A stretch of 64,000 nt of DNA from Trichuris trichiura. Lineage: Eukaryota; Nematoda; Enoplea; Trichinellida; Trichuridae. The notes beneath the pieces were generated by a model. That model was not told the DNA's origin. It did no database searches and was given only the letters and a program-made list of their open reading frames with translations. The stretch spans positions 124,001 to 188,000 of the forward strand of contig JBAJFE010000011.1 in assembly GCA_037903355.1 (NCBI GenBank), given 5' to 3'. How positions within the stretch are numbered: the first letter of the stretch is position 1; every line of letters starts with the position of its first letter. The position numbers and the translations under genes were made by a program. Shown here one piece after another: positions 1 through 11,500 of this stretch.

Positions 1-605
1 AATGAAAAAACTTTATTACGGAACGGTTCCCGTTCATGTATATAGAAAAGAGACTCCGGAGCTTTCGGGTTATTGGAGACCCGTCATCAGCGGTCTAAAG
101 TTGTAAATATGATATGAAGATATTTACAACTTATTATTTATCTTTTTGTTATTATTTCTATCAAACATCCAAGCATGAATTGGGCTTCAGGAAGTTAATT
201 ACGGTATGTTTATTACAATCGCAATTGGCGCTAATTCTACTGTTTTATTCAATCTTATCACTGAAAAAACTTTATTACAAAACGGTTCCCCGTTCATGTA
301 TATAGAAAAGAGACTCCGGAGCTTTCGGGTTATTGGAGACCCGTCATCAGCGGTCTAAAGTTGTAAATATGATATGAAGATATTTACAACTTTAGACCGC
401 TGACGACGGGTCTCGAATGACTCGAAAGCTCCGGAGTCTCTTTTCTATATACGTGAACGGGGACCGTTCCGTAATAAAGTTTTTTCAGTGATAAGATTGA
501 ATAAAACAGTAGGATTAGCGCCAATTGCGATTGTAATAAACATAATAAACTTCCTGAAGCCCAATTCATGCTTGGATTTTTGATAGAAATAATAACAAAA
601 AGGCA
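1..605. repeat. Nested foldback element with a direct duplication, truncated by the window edge
   Basis: Bases from about 141 to 375 are repeated in inverted orientation from about 375 to 605, giving arms near 230 bases around a self-complementary centre at 360-391. In addition, bases 2-130 are a near-identical direct copy of 260-391. Both copies begin with GAAAAAACTTTATTAC and carry the core TCCGGAGCTTTCGGGT followed by GACCCGTCATCAGCGG. Terminal and core words recur in the palindrome at 39824-39965, so this is probably a non-autonomous foldback/MITE-like element. No transposase frame is present. Short open frames inside it are repeat sequence read both ways and are not genes. Confidence 0.85.
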
Positions 606-2627
606 AGGCGGTAAAATAAATCTTCTCAACGAATTGCTAGCCAGGAACTTTGATAATGGAATGAGCAATACGTTTCACTGTCCGAAAAGCTTAAAACCTT
701 TTGTTTTAGTTTTTTTGGCTACTTCACTCAGTCGAGATGCGGATGATCACGGTTTTGCATGTGGTAAGCGACTTGAGGTTTTTAATTTGTCTTCGCGATA
801 TAGACTAATGCAGAGACCAGTATACAATAGCAAATACACCGAAGAATCTTTGCTTTCTTCATTTGAACTATGAAGTTGTTTGTTCGCTTTTAGATGACAT
901 AGTCTACGCAAGGAATTCTTTTGCAGATGAGGTCGTTTGGGTCTTTATTATCTCGTCCCCTGCGGAATCCATTGTTTTGGTTTCGTAACGGAGTATCGGA
1001 CAAACAGTCGCGTTCTTCTCAGGTAACAATGGAAGGAACAGCCACCGGACGTTCGCAGCTATCGAAATGGGCTGCATGACCATAACCACGTTCACGCTGA
1101 TTTGGGAAAATTTATGCCGACTGACTTTTCTTGACCGTTCACTGCTCACACTGGGTAACGTCTGCGCAACGGCAACGTTCCTCGATTAAGTAACACCTGC
1201 GGAAGGCATTGCTCCATTGATTAACACTTGGCAAGAGAATTCAATCTTCCTTCGGAAATGAGAGAATAAATGCCAACTTATCATTTGAATGCCCCAAGTG
1301 AATGGGACAATATTTCTTGACTGGATGTCTTTTGGTTGATCTTCGTTCGGGATGTTACCATAGCAAGAAGACTTGCCTGTAAGCCAGCTTCAAAAGGCCA
1401 ATCACGCATTCATGATCACTTGACAGTTTTCGTACGAAGGAAGGAACGGTTGAACGCGCCGCTCGAACGCACAAACACCAACAGTCAAATCTTTCAGCCT
1501 ATTTTTAGTTTTGTCGTCAGTGGCAGAACCTTAATTGACAGTCTCTGCCCGTTTCAACGTTCATCTTATGCTTAAAAGCATGCTTCGACAGCACTTTGAC
1601 GGGTTCAACGAGAATGGGTTAACACTGCGAAACGATCGACAAGATAACACAATTAAAATATAAAGCTACACGCTATTCACTTTTATACAAAACTTGCGTT
1701 CTTTAGATAGCAAAATTTATTTAGGAAAAAGGCTCACATACTATTTTTTGGAAACAAAGTATTATTAACTTGCAAATCATTATTTTGTGCGCTGACGCGG
1801 ACGAACGATCTACAAGATAATGATGTGCAAGTTAAATAAGCGAAGGTTTCGAAAGTCTCAGGTTTGGTATGCGTGCCTAGAGTAAACCGGTTAAATTTGT
1901 CGCACGGAAAAACTGAACTGTTTTTAAACTGGCCAAAGATACGCCAATTTATATCACAGATTATTAGTAACACGGGTTCTATATTATTATATGGACATAT
2001 CTCTGCTTAATAAAACTCTTTAATTTTACTGAGTTGTCCTCAGCTTATCCAATATCGTAAACTTGACGAATGTAGTGTCATTTCGCATGTGAGCTAGCTT
2101 TTGCGGCACTGAACAGCTGAAATTTATTAATTTCAGCTCGAAGATATCTTCCTTAGGTCCTTCAGGTCAGCGTATGTCACCATTTAAACGAATAATTCGG
2201 CAGTGCGTAATACAAACTCGACGATAACGAAAACGAGCCCAAATATTTGGAGCTGAAATTTAAATAAAATAAATAGGTGGAAGGGACTTAAGGAAAATGA
2301 GCACAACGGCCAAATAGCGTCCATTTGTAATTATTTTGGATGAGATTATCAAAGAACCTGCGCGTTCCTACGTGTCTTGTATTATTTACTGTATTATTTC
2401 CGAATTTCGAGTTTGTGTTTTTGCGCGTTTTGCTGTCTTCGTTGCTTATCCTTTTCGCGGTGCATTCATTGAAGAATAGTTTGCCTCAGGGCAAGTTTTT
2501 AAGGCTGTAAGAGTAGTTCTTGGGCGCAGCAAAACTTAATCGCCTCCGAATTTATCTACAGTGTTTTATTGCTGCTTCGTTTTTTGTGACCATTCTAAAT
2601 TAGGGACAGCCTTAAAAAAAGACGTAG
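606..2627. other. Upstream intergenic region, no supported gene
   Basis: Only short unconnected open frames (up to about 100 codons) occur, on both strands, without recognisable domains or convincing splice chains. The last part is presumably the promoter and 5' leader of the SART3 homologue. An in-frame TAG immediately precedes that gene's ATG, which supports the start at 2628. Confidence 0.5.
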
Positions 2628-5600
2628 ATGCAAGAAGAGGTGGAATGTAAATGCAGCGACGAGTTTAGCCTCGATTCAATAATCAACGATGAATCATCCG
2701 GTGAGCAAGACTCGAGACAATTAACAAGTATTTCTGGTGGATCGGATTTGTCGGATCAGTCGGACGATACATTGGATGAAGATGATGATGATGATGACAG
2801 CATAAGCGATTATGACTTTGAAATTGATGCCAAGCAGCTCGAGCAGCTTGAATCCAAGGTTAGATTTTCTTTGTCCGCTTATTAATCTGATTCCCAATTC
2901 GTGAAGGTGGAAAGCGCGCCTTTTGATTACGAAGCTCATTATTCCTTGGTTTCTGCATATCGTTCGTGCGGGGAATTGGAAAAATTGCGTTTCGCCCGGC
3001 AACGTTTACGGCAACGCTTGCCAATCAAGACGGAAGAGTGCATTGTATGGATACGGGACGAACTTTCCGTTGGACTGGCGAAGGATGAAATTCGAAAATT
3101 GTTTGAAGACTTTTTGGAAGAAATGCCCGCAAGTTTCCTTCTCTGGTTAGAATATATTCAATGGTCTTGCGGTAACATGACCGTAGATGAGGTAGTACTG
3201 TTATCAATACCTTTCCATGTTGGCATATACCGATTGTCTTTCGATAGGTTCGTTCTCTGTTTGAAAAAGCAATCACGGCAGTTGGCTTGCACGTAGCACA
3301 GGCTGATGTGTTGTGGTCCTGTTACCGCGAGTATGAACGATGTTGGACGTTGGCTGAACAAAACGGCGAAGTCGGACAGCATCAGGAAAAGTTGTTAAGG
3401 GTATATCGCCGTCAATTATCCGTTGCAGCTGAGGGCTTGGAGAATGTTTACAACGTATGTTCGTTTGGATGCTCATTTTGTCTTTTATACTGATATTTAA
3501 TTCAGGAATATATCGCTTTACTTGGCGGCAGAGATGTTGACAGTGCCTCAAAATTTATTTACGAAAGTTCGCTGCGCGAATTGAACCTATTAAGACCGTT
3601 CGAAAAGGCGCTGGACGATTGCAGAGACGATCCCGCCATTGCCTATAATCAGTATATAGATTTCGAGATGGGGAGAAAAAATCCTGCAAGGTTGGCTTGC
3701 TTATTCGAAAGGGCCATTGCGGATATGCCTTTTAACAAGGCCATTTGGCTAAGATATTTAAATTGGTTGGACAGGTAGCATTGAATTGCCGTAGCATTGA
3801 ATGCTTTGAAAATTTTGTTCCATTTCAGCAGCATAAAAGTTCCAGAACTTTGCCAGAAAGTTTTTCGCCGCGCAGCAAGATTTCTTCCAACCGACGTAGA
3901 AATCTGGCAGAAGTCTTTATTAGGCTGCGAATACAACAACGCCACCTGGGAGAGTTTGGTCGATATGGCTAACAGAGCTTTTGAAATTGAAACGTTGAAA
4001 TGTACTGAGGCGGTCGAACTTTGGCTGCTGCATGTTTATCAGTGCCGAAGAAAATGTGTGCGAAACGGCGAGGGTACCGAAGAGGTTTGTAAGGTTAGTA
4101 CCATTCTTATGACGTAAACGAAATCTCATTTTTAAAATTAGGTTTGACAATTGATTTGTTAAAATGTTACTGGCTAAAAGCGGTGAAAGTTTACATGAGC
4201 AATTGCATACTTGCAATGGCTAAATTCATTACGCCCTCGGTTAGCCGTTTTAGAATATATGCGTAATGGTTGGATGACTTTAAAACGCGATCATCGGTTT
4301 AACCTGTAACCGAGATGAAATTATGGGCTTTCGACTAAACCAGTTTCGTTTTGCCGCGAAAAAAAGGCTGAACTTGTGTTGACTCGCGTTAGCTTTCTGA
4401 GCTCCATCGAACGATCTACAAAGCGCTTTTCCGGAGTTTCAGTCAACCGAAGCGTTATCCCTTTACGCAAATGCTGAACATTTTATTTTTGAAACTAATC
4501 ACCCAGTATACTTGTTGGCATCTGACTGAAGTTTCTCCATTCGCTTTTTAACAAAAACTAAAGTATGTGCAGGTTTTAAATCTGCTTATGCTTTTCAAGC
4601 GCAATAATACATAACGGAACCGATTGTAGTATTTGCAGCATGTATGCGTCTGGCTTCCAGTATATCCACCGCTTTTTCTAATGCAACATTATTAAGAGCT
4701 GCGAGCGCTTCTCTATTAGTAAAGATTTTCTTGTTCGTTTCGGATAATCGAATTTATGCTACAATTGTATTTTCTATAATCGGAATTTGCGCTTGCGTTG
4801 TGCGAAAAAAATTCAAGACGTCCAGTTAGTGACTGGTGCGTCCGGATTGGTGGAATTCAATTGGTCTAATTGACTTCTTCGTATTTCAGCGTTTTGAGGA
4901 AGGCGCCAAGTGGCTGAAACAAAATTTCGGCGATAGATATTGGGACATGGATGGTTGGTATAGAAAGTGTTGGGCGCGATACTTGGCCAGCGAATGCAAT
5001 AACATGGACGGAGCGCGGTCGCTATGGAAGGAGGTGATGAAAGGCGGCAGCGGTCGGTTGGCTTCCTTTTGGATGGACTACATTTGGCTTGAACGTCAGT
5101 TCGGCGATCACGCCAGTGTTGCTGAGCTGTTTTCAATGGCCAGCAATTCAGTAACTGATTTTCCCGAAGTGGTATTCAATGAATGGTTGCAATTTTTGCG
5201 CGAGGAAGGTTCAATCCACGAATTATGGACAGCCATGAATCGAGTTGAGAAACGCAAGGATCTCTTGAAGAGCAAAAATGTCAAAGTGAGTTCGCTTCGT
5301 TGCGAAAACGATTTGCTTACGTACCTGTTGTTTTATCGAGATGTTTTCTTTTTACGCGCGGAAAGTTCGTAGTAGCCAGCTTAATAACGTTAAATTATTG
5401 GTAAGTTTTTTCTAAAGCCATGACACAGTTGAGGGAATTGTTTGAATGTTTTATGAATAGCACAGCTAAATGCAACGCGGGCGGGTGCATCTTACGGGCC
5501 GACTATGCAATGCTCGCAAAGTCCGGATCGGAATGATGCTAAATAAGAATGTCGAAGCGTTAACGAACGATGCTTCACTTGACGCCTCCATTTAGTTTGT

Positions 5601-6777
5601 CGTTGGCGTTCTGAAAGCATCTGACAATTCATCGTTTGATCTATGTTGTAGACTTTTATGTTATTATTTTCAGCGGAGGGAAAAATTTGAAAAGAAGAAA
5701 AAGAAGAAACAGCCCGCCAAAGCGCAGAAGAATTTTCAAAATGAAACTAGAACTGCTGACAATCGTGGAAATAAATCGAAGGCGCTCCCGCCAAAGCGTG
5801 CTGCTGTCCCATCTCCTTCTCAGATTGATGCTCAGGCGGACAGACATGTGGACGCTGATGGCTTCCTTGTTCCTCCGCTTCCAAAGGCGGCCAAACTTAG
5901 CAACAATAAGCGGTTTGTTTTTATTTTGTCGTTCGTTTGCTTTTCTTAAAAATAGTTATTCCACTTAAAGCAGTGTCACTAAGCCAGCTGAGCAGCAGCA
6001 GCAACAGCAGTCTGATACTCAGGGTGCCGATGGGGCTCACGTTGAAGGTAGTACAGTGTTTGTAAGCAACTTGGACTTCTCATTGTCGAAAGATCAGCTT
6101 GCCGCCGTATTTGCCGAAGTGGGTGAAGTTAAAGAAGTACGCATGATGATGCTGAGACCGAATCGCAGCAAAGGCTACGCCTACGTCGAATTCAAAAGTT
6201 CCGACTCCGTTCCAAAAGCTTTAAGTTTGGATCGTCGTTTGGTCGACGGTCGTCCAATGTATGTTTCCGTATGCCGACCGGTCGATTCGAAGCAGCAAAT
6301 GGACACCGAGAAGCCTTCAGCGTTCAAGTACTTTTGCGGTTTGGAAAAGAACAAACTGTTCGTGAAAAACTTGAGCTCGTTCGTCAAGGAAAAAGATTTG
6401 GAGGATCTGTTCAAGTGAGCGCGGGAAGACGCGTTGGCCCGTCGCGTAAAATTAATTTTTCAACTTTTTTTTGTAGACCTTTCGGTAAATTGCTTAGCGT
6501 TCGTTTGGTATTGCACAAAAGTGGTCAATCCAAAGGTCTGGCATACATCGAGTACGCCGACGAGAGTTCGGCCGAGCGCGCATTGTCAAAAACGGACGGC
6601 ATTCATTTCCATAACAAACGATTGTCCGTTCAGCTAAGTAATCCGCCACCTCGACAACCTTCAACTGCCGGTGGTGTAGCGACGAAGCCGTTTCCGGTCA
6701 CTCAGCCGCCAAAAAGTGCACCCAAGATGCGCCTATTACCACGTGCAGTGCGAACGCTTGGAAGTGGTAAACGATGA
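2628..6777 (+). CDS. SART3: SART3 homologue (U4/U6 snRNP recycling factor: HAT repeats plus two RRMs)
   Basis: Nine exons join in frame to about 878 residues (human SART3 963): 2628-2858, 2907-3191, 3248-3454, 3506-3774, 3829-4093, 4890-5285, 5674-5912, 5971-6414, 6477-6777. The acidic, Asp-rich N terminus is followed by HAT helical repeats (about residues 78-550; motifs such as LWLEYIQW and AIWLRYLNWLDR). A Lys-rich linker (RREKFEKKKKKK) follows, then RRM1 (VFVSNLDF; RNP1 KGYAYVEF) and RRM2 (LFVKNL; KGLAYIEY), and a tail with LLPRAVRTLGS resembling the Lsm-binding end of the family. In the family, SART3/Prp24 reanneals U4 and U6 snRNAs in the nucleus. An in-frame TAG just before the ATG fixes the 5' limit. 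Intron 5 (4094-4889) is long and its donor could be 4085 instead of 4094; both keep phase. GGPS1 starts 187 bases downstream. Confidence 0.93.
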
Positions 6778-6964
6778 CGAAGAATCTTTTGCTCTTGAAT
6801 TCCATTTACTTACTGTCCGCTTTTGTTCAATATAAGATAATAATATAGTCACGTTTCTATTGCTTTTTTTTATCGATCACGTCAACTTCGTATACTTACT
6901 ATTGTTAGTATTAATGTGGTTAACGTTTTTCTTTGATTAACAATGGCCAGCTTGCTTCAGAAGT

Positions 6965-8353
6965 ATGGTTGATGAATCGAGCTACGTTAACGGATATGAA
7001 GAGGTTGGAGCTGCTTGTTGGTTGTTGTACGTTTTAACTTTCAACGTTTCTTTCAACATAGGAACTTGTCGCCCCGTACGTTTACGTTTCCGAACTGCCG
7101 GCAAAGCAAGTGCGAAAGCGGCTTATCGAAGTACATGCATACATACGATTATGAAGGGCGAGCTGTCTATTTCGTTTATTAGGCCTTCAACGTGTGGTTG
7201 CAAGTTCCAGACGAGAAGTTGCGTACTATATGTGAAATAGTGAACACGTTGCACAATGCCAGCATAATGTAGCACTTATTGGTCGTTTGACCAGCCTTTT
7301 CCCGTATAAAAACTGTCGTCTTAAGGATTGACGATATCGAAGATGATTCAGTTTTACGACGGGGCAAGCCGGTTGCCCATAAAATGTTCGGCCTGGCATC
7401 GACCATTAATTCCGCCAATTACATGTATTTTGTGGCCCTGAAATCTTGTCACGCGTTAGGTCACCCGGACGCTGTGAAGATATTTACCGGTATGCGCGCA
7501 TCTTCCATCCAGTCATTGGCTAGCGAAACGTTATCTTCATTCGCAGAGCAGATGATGCAATTGCATCGCGGTCAAGGTATGGACATTTTTTGGCGGGATT
7601 CCGTCACCTGTCCCACGGAAGAGAAGTACTTTGAAATGATAATAAAGAGTAGGTTGGCAATAAAACGAGCGAAAATTAGAGCCGTGCACTTGCAGAGACT
7701 GGTGGTCTGTTCCTTCTTTCCGTTGGACTAACGCAGCTGTTCTCAGCAAACAAGACCAACTACGACGAACTGGTGCAAAAATTTGCCATTTACTTTCAAA
7801 TTCGGGACGACTATGCTAATTTGACTTCCCAAGAAGTAGTAGCTGTTCAATGTGCCATTCGGTGACGTAATACGTTTGCTCTTCTGCAGTACGCTGACTT
7901 GAAGTCGTTTGCCGAAGACTTGACGGAAGGAAAATTTTCCTATCCGATTATTCACGCAGTACTGAATAGCGCCGACCGCGACGAAGTACTTGGTAAGTGG
8001 ACGGCGATCCTTTTTCATCGTTGTACATTGGACGCTCCTTGCGCAGCAATTCTGAGAAGAAGAGTGACGTCGATCGAGCTGAAGCAACACTGCATTGATC
8101 TGCTGCGTCGTTCCGGTTCCTTAGAGTACACTCGTCGGCGGTTGTCCCTTTTGGCGGACGAGTATTTTTTTTCGATTTTGTACATTCCCGCGAACTCTCT
8201 TTTTCCACTTTGTTTGCTTGTAGAATTATATCAACAATAAGTTCGTTTGGGGGCAATGAAAAATTGGTGCGAATGCTGAATACGCTCCGTGATGTCCATT
8301 CAAAGCCTGAATTGTCAAACGAAGCGCATTCGCCAGTTTCAAGCTCTGGTTAA
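6965..8353 (+). CDS. GGPS1: Geranylgeranyl diphosphate synthase
   Basis: Nine small exons join in phase to 315 residues (human GGPS1 300): 6965-7003, 7062-7130, 7183-7268, 7326-7489, 7547-7648, 7696-7835, 7890-7992, 8047-8161, 8224-8353. The first Asp-rich motif MIDDIEDDS lies at about residues 65-73, GQGMDIFWRD and CPTEE near 130, KTGGLF at 154, the second Asp motif FQIRDDYANL near 188-196, and EDLTEGKFSYP after it. The family condenses farnesyl-PP with isopentenyl-PP in the cytosol to make C20 prenyl donors for Rab and Rho proteins. The tail (SSFGGNEKLV...) matches the usual C terminus, so the gene looks complete. A splice-acceptor-like CTTGCTTCAG ends 4 bases before the ATG with no upstream exon identified. 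AATAAA occurs at 8498. Confidence 0.93.
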
Positions 8354-8497
8354 CGCTTTCACGCTGCCGTGTTTGGCGTTCATACGCTGTATATACCGGC
8401 GCGCCTTGACGCATTTCACGTGGTTCCATCAGTTTTCATTGTATCATAGCGAGATTCCGTCTACTGGAATATTTTCGCTCAACGAATGCGGTCAGAC

Positions 8498-8503
8498 AAT
8501 AAA
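8498..8503 (+). terminator. Poly(A) signal AATAAA for GGPS1
   Basis: Canonical hexamer 145 bases after the GGPS1 stop codon, on the coding strand. It is the first such hexamer downstream. Confidence 0.55.
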
Positions 8504-11500
8504 TTTCAGTTCCCTTCTTTCTCAAATTAATATTCTGCCATCTTTTTTTGTTCGCCACCAATATCGAGTGCTCCACTCCTTGTGCCGTGAGTTCTATTCT
8601 CTTTGCGCAAATGTCTAGACAACTTCATGGTTGTTTGCCGGTTTTTGCAACTTGCGAATTTTCCAGAACTTATCTGCTCGTCATGCTGCTTTGCAACGAA
8701 GACGCGTCGTTTTTCGGCCCCGTCGTAGTGGTTTCTTGATCGTCCGTCTGTCGCCTCTCTCCGTTGGCTGTACTTTGCTACCAAAGCGAGTGAATCCAAT
8801 CAATTGCTCGTAAGTACTCATTATGCTTTATATGGGTGGTTTTGGTTTTAGAATTTCTGCCAAACTGCTACTAAGCTCCAGATACAGTATTTAATGTGTT
8901 TAGTGCTGTATCCCAATTGAGTTCAGTTTTGTTTCTACTTTGTTGTTAGGGGCTCATTTTGAACATTTGAATGAGTCACCGTAGTCGATAGATTGATGCG
9001 AAAAGGTCTTGGAGAGAAATAGTTTCATTCTTAGCGCTGCAGGGTTCATTAAGACGTCGAGACGGAAGGTGAGAAGGAAGGTTAAGTGAAAGCTTTATTA
9101 CGTAGGCGAACAATTTTTGTTTGCTTGTCGCGCCTTGACGCGTGACGACGCTACGTTGGTCATCCTTTCACATGGTTGTTCATACTTCGTTCGATTAACT
9201 CGAGTGCAACGTATGTCGTACTAAATGCGACCGGCTAATCTTGCAGCTTCGTATTGTTTCGATCCGTGGCGCACTTTTGGCGCCGAGTTTAATTCCTTCA
9301 TTTTGAATGTTTTTTTCGTTGCACCCAATCCTCACAGCTGAAATGCCATTGCTGAGCAGGCCATCCTTAACAACCCCGAGCCATGTTGGAAATCCTCTTG
9401 ATTTGTTGCCTGTTTTCCATAGACTTTGCGAAGGAATTTGTAATTGTAAACATTGTTGAAAAGTGTTGGCACTAATCTCTTCGTTCCATCGCTGTTGTTT
9501 CAATCAGGTGCAGTTGATTCGTCCATTGGACAATGAGTTAACGCTTGCAAGTTGGCTATTTCATCCCGAAGGCTGCTTTTTTCCGGTTGTTTTTCATCAT
9601 TTTTTTCCAATCCTTATACCCTGCTAGTTTCTTTCGCGAAATCGGGTGGCACTTCACTCCCGCAATCCTTGGACACTGAAGTGTAGTGCAGCAATTTTCA
9701 TTTGGCTTCAGGGAGCGTGATGACAGGCAGACAAGGTGGGCAGCTTGTGCCGGCTTTCTGGCGTTAAGGTTGCGATCATTTGCTCTTTCGTGCGGCAAGT
9801 TGTCTTTGCGGTCAGCAGTTCAACAAGAATTGAACTCGTTGAAAGTTTCGTTGGTTGCCGTTGTCTCGGTGGGTTGTGCCGTTGGTCCAGTTTTTGGATG
9901 AGCATTTTGAATTTTCCACGTTGGGTCTTTTGTGTCGTCGATCGGCTGCGGCCGAACTAACCGGCCCAAAAGGGAACACAGTTTATGCGTAAGTTTCCTT
10001 TGAAGCGGTGCCGCTGACCCGTTTTCCTCCGTCGTTCGGTCACCACGTCGGTAGCGAGCGCGCAAAGTAATTTGTTTTGGGCCCAAATATCGCTTATCAC
10101 TTGTTAAGCGTTGCCGATAGCTTTCGCAGCCAGACTCCCGAGAAAGCGAACCGTCGGAGTTATACTTGGCTGAATCGCGGTCACGCATATTTTGGCCAAG
10201 TAAAAGTGGGAAAATGAGAGCAAGAACAATGGCGACCTCGAGTTGAGCGAAAAATAAAATTTGTTAAGGCCGAATCATCAAGTTGTCACATAAAGTGACG
10301 GGGTAACATGATCCGGCTGGTCAGAGTTCAGCAGTCTGGTTAATCCAGTTGTACAGACGACGGCGCATTTCAAAACTGTGTCCCAATTTTAAGTCTTTGC
10401 TCAAACAGGCTTCCAAGATCTGGTCGGTCGCTATTACTGCTGCCTTGGCTGGTCACCCGACAAAACCAAATTGGTCCCGTGACCAGAATAACCACAGTCT
10501 TGAACGCCTTTCCGTTCATCGTGCGCTTGTTCATACGAGGCCTCATTGCGCATGTATATTTCATCTCTATCGACGGTCCATTGAAGGATATAACTCTAAG
10601 GTGAGTTTTGTCAACGCTTCTCCTAGTACAGTAGCCAATGTTTGGTGCCATGTAGGGGCGCTTTTTAAAAGCACTTTCCGTAAGCTTAAGGTTCAAATGT
10701 CTGGTCGTGTGGGCAACGAAGGCATCTCTGCCTTTTCGTTGTTCTATCTATTCGTTTTTATTGAACTTCGCTACTTGAACTTTGCTTTTATGTCTGCAAC
10801 AAAGCAGCTATGAACTTTTTTAACCTTAGCCTTTCCAATAAGCAGCGTAGAAGACGACGACGACGACGACGAGTTGGTTATCTTCTCTCCTTTCAAGGCG
10901 CGTTCAGTAGCTGCAGCTGCTGCTGAGTCACGGGAAACTTTAAGCGTAGCGAAATGGCGTTACCTTTCCGCGATTGGCCTATTTTTTCCCTTTTGATTTT
11001 TTTCCATTTTCAAATATCCCTTTCTGCGACGGTGATTGAACACTGTCGTCCGTTTTGACTCCCGCGAGCCGCTCTTTCCCACTCGGTCGGGATGGCTCAT
11101 TTCGCGTCCGTGCCTGTCGAGTGATGTTGGCGCAAATTTTGAACTGGCACATCGTCGTCGTCTGCCATTGCTTGCTCAAAATCGGCGTTGAGATTTTTTC
11201 ACTCCTTTTCACTCTTATCGTAGGTCACCGAAACTTAATCATTTTCCCTTGCTGTCGTTTTAACGTAAGGTCGTAGAAGAGCGAACATATTACGCTGCTC
11301 TCTTGCTAGACTCACTTATCGAAGCATAGGATGCTGTTTAGGTGATCTCAGCGAATCCTACACACCGTTGGAACTTGTTGTTGTTGTTGTTGTTGTCATA
11401 CATTGATTATTCGTAGAAGTAGGCTTATAGAGAGGTCGTTATAAATCCACTTGTAATTATTATTCCAATTTGGTCACGTTGAGTTGTTTGCCTTTTCTCC

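Noticed and set aside
384..873. Open frames at 384-668 (minus) and 568-873 (plus)
   Set aside because: The first lies wholly within the foldback repeat; the second begins in its arm and shows no domain.
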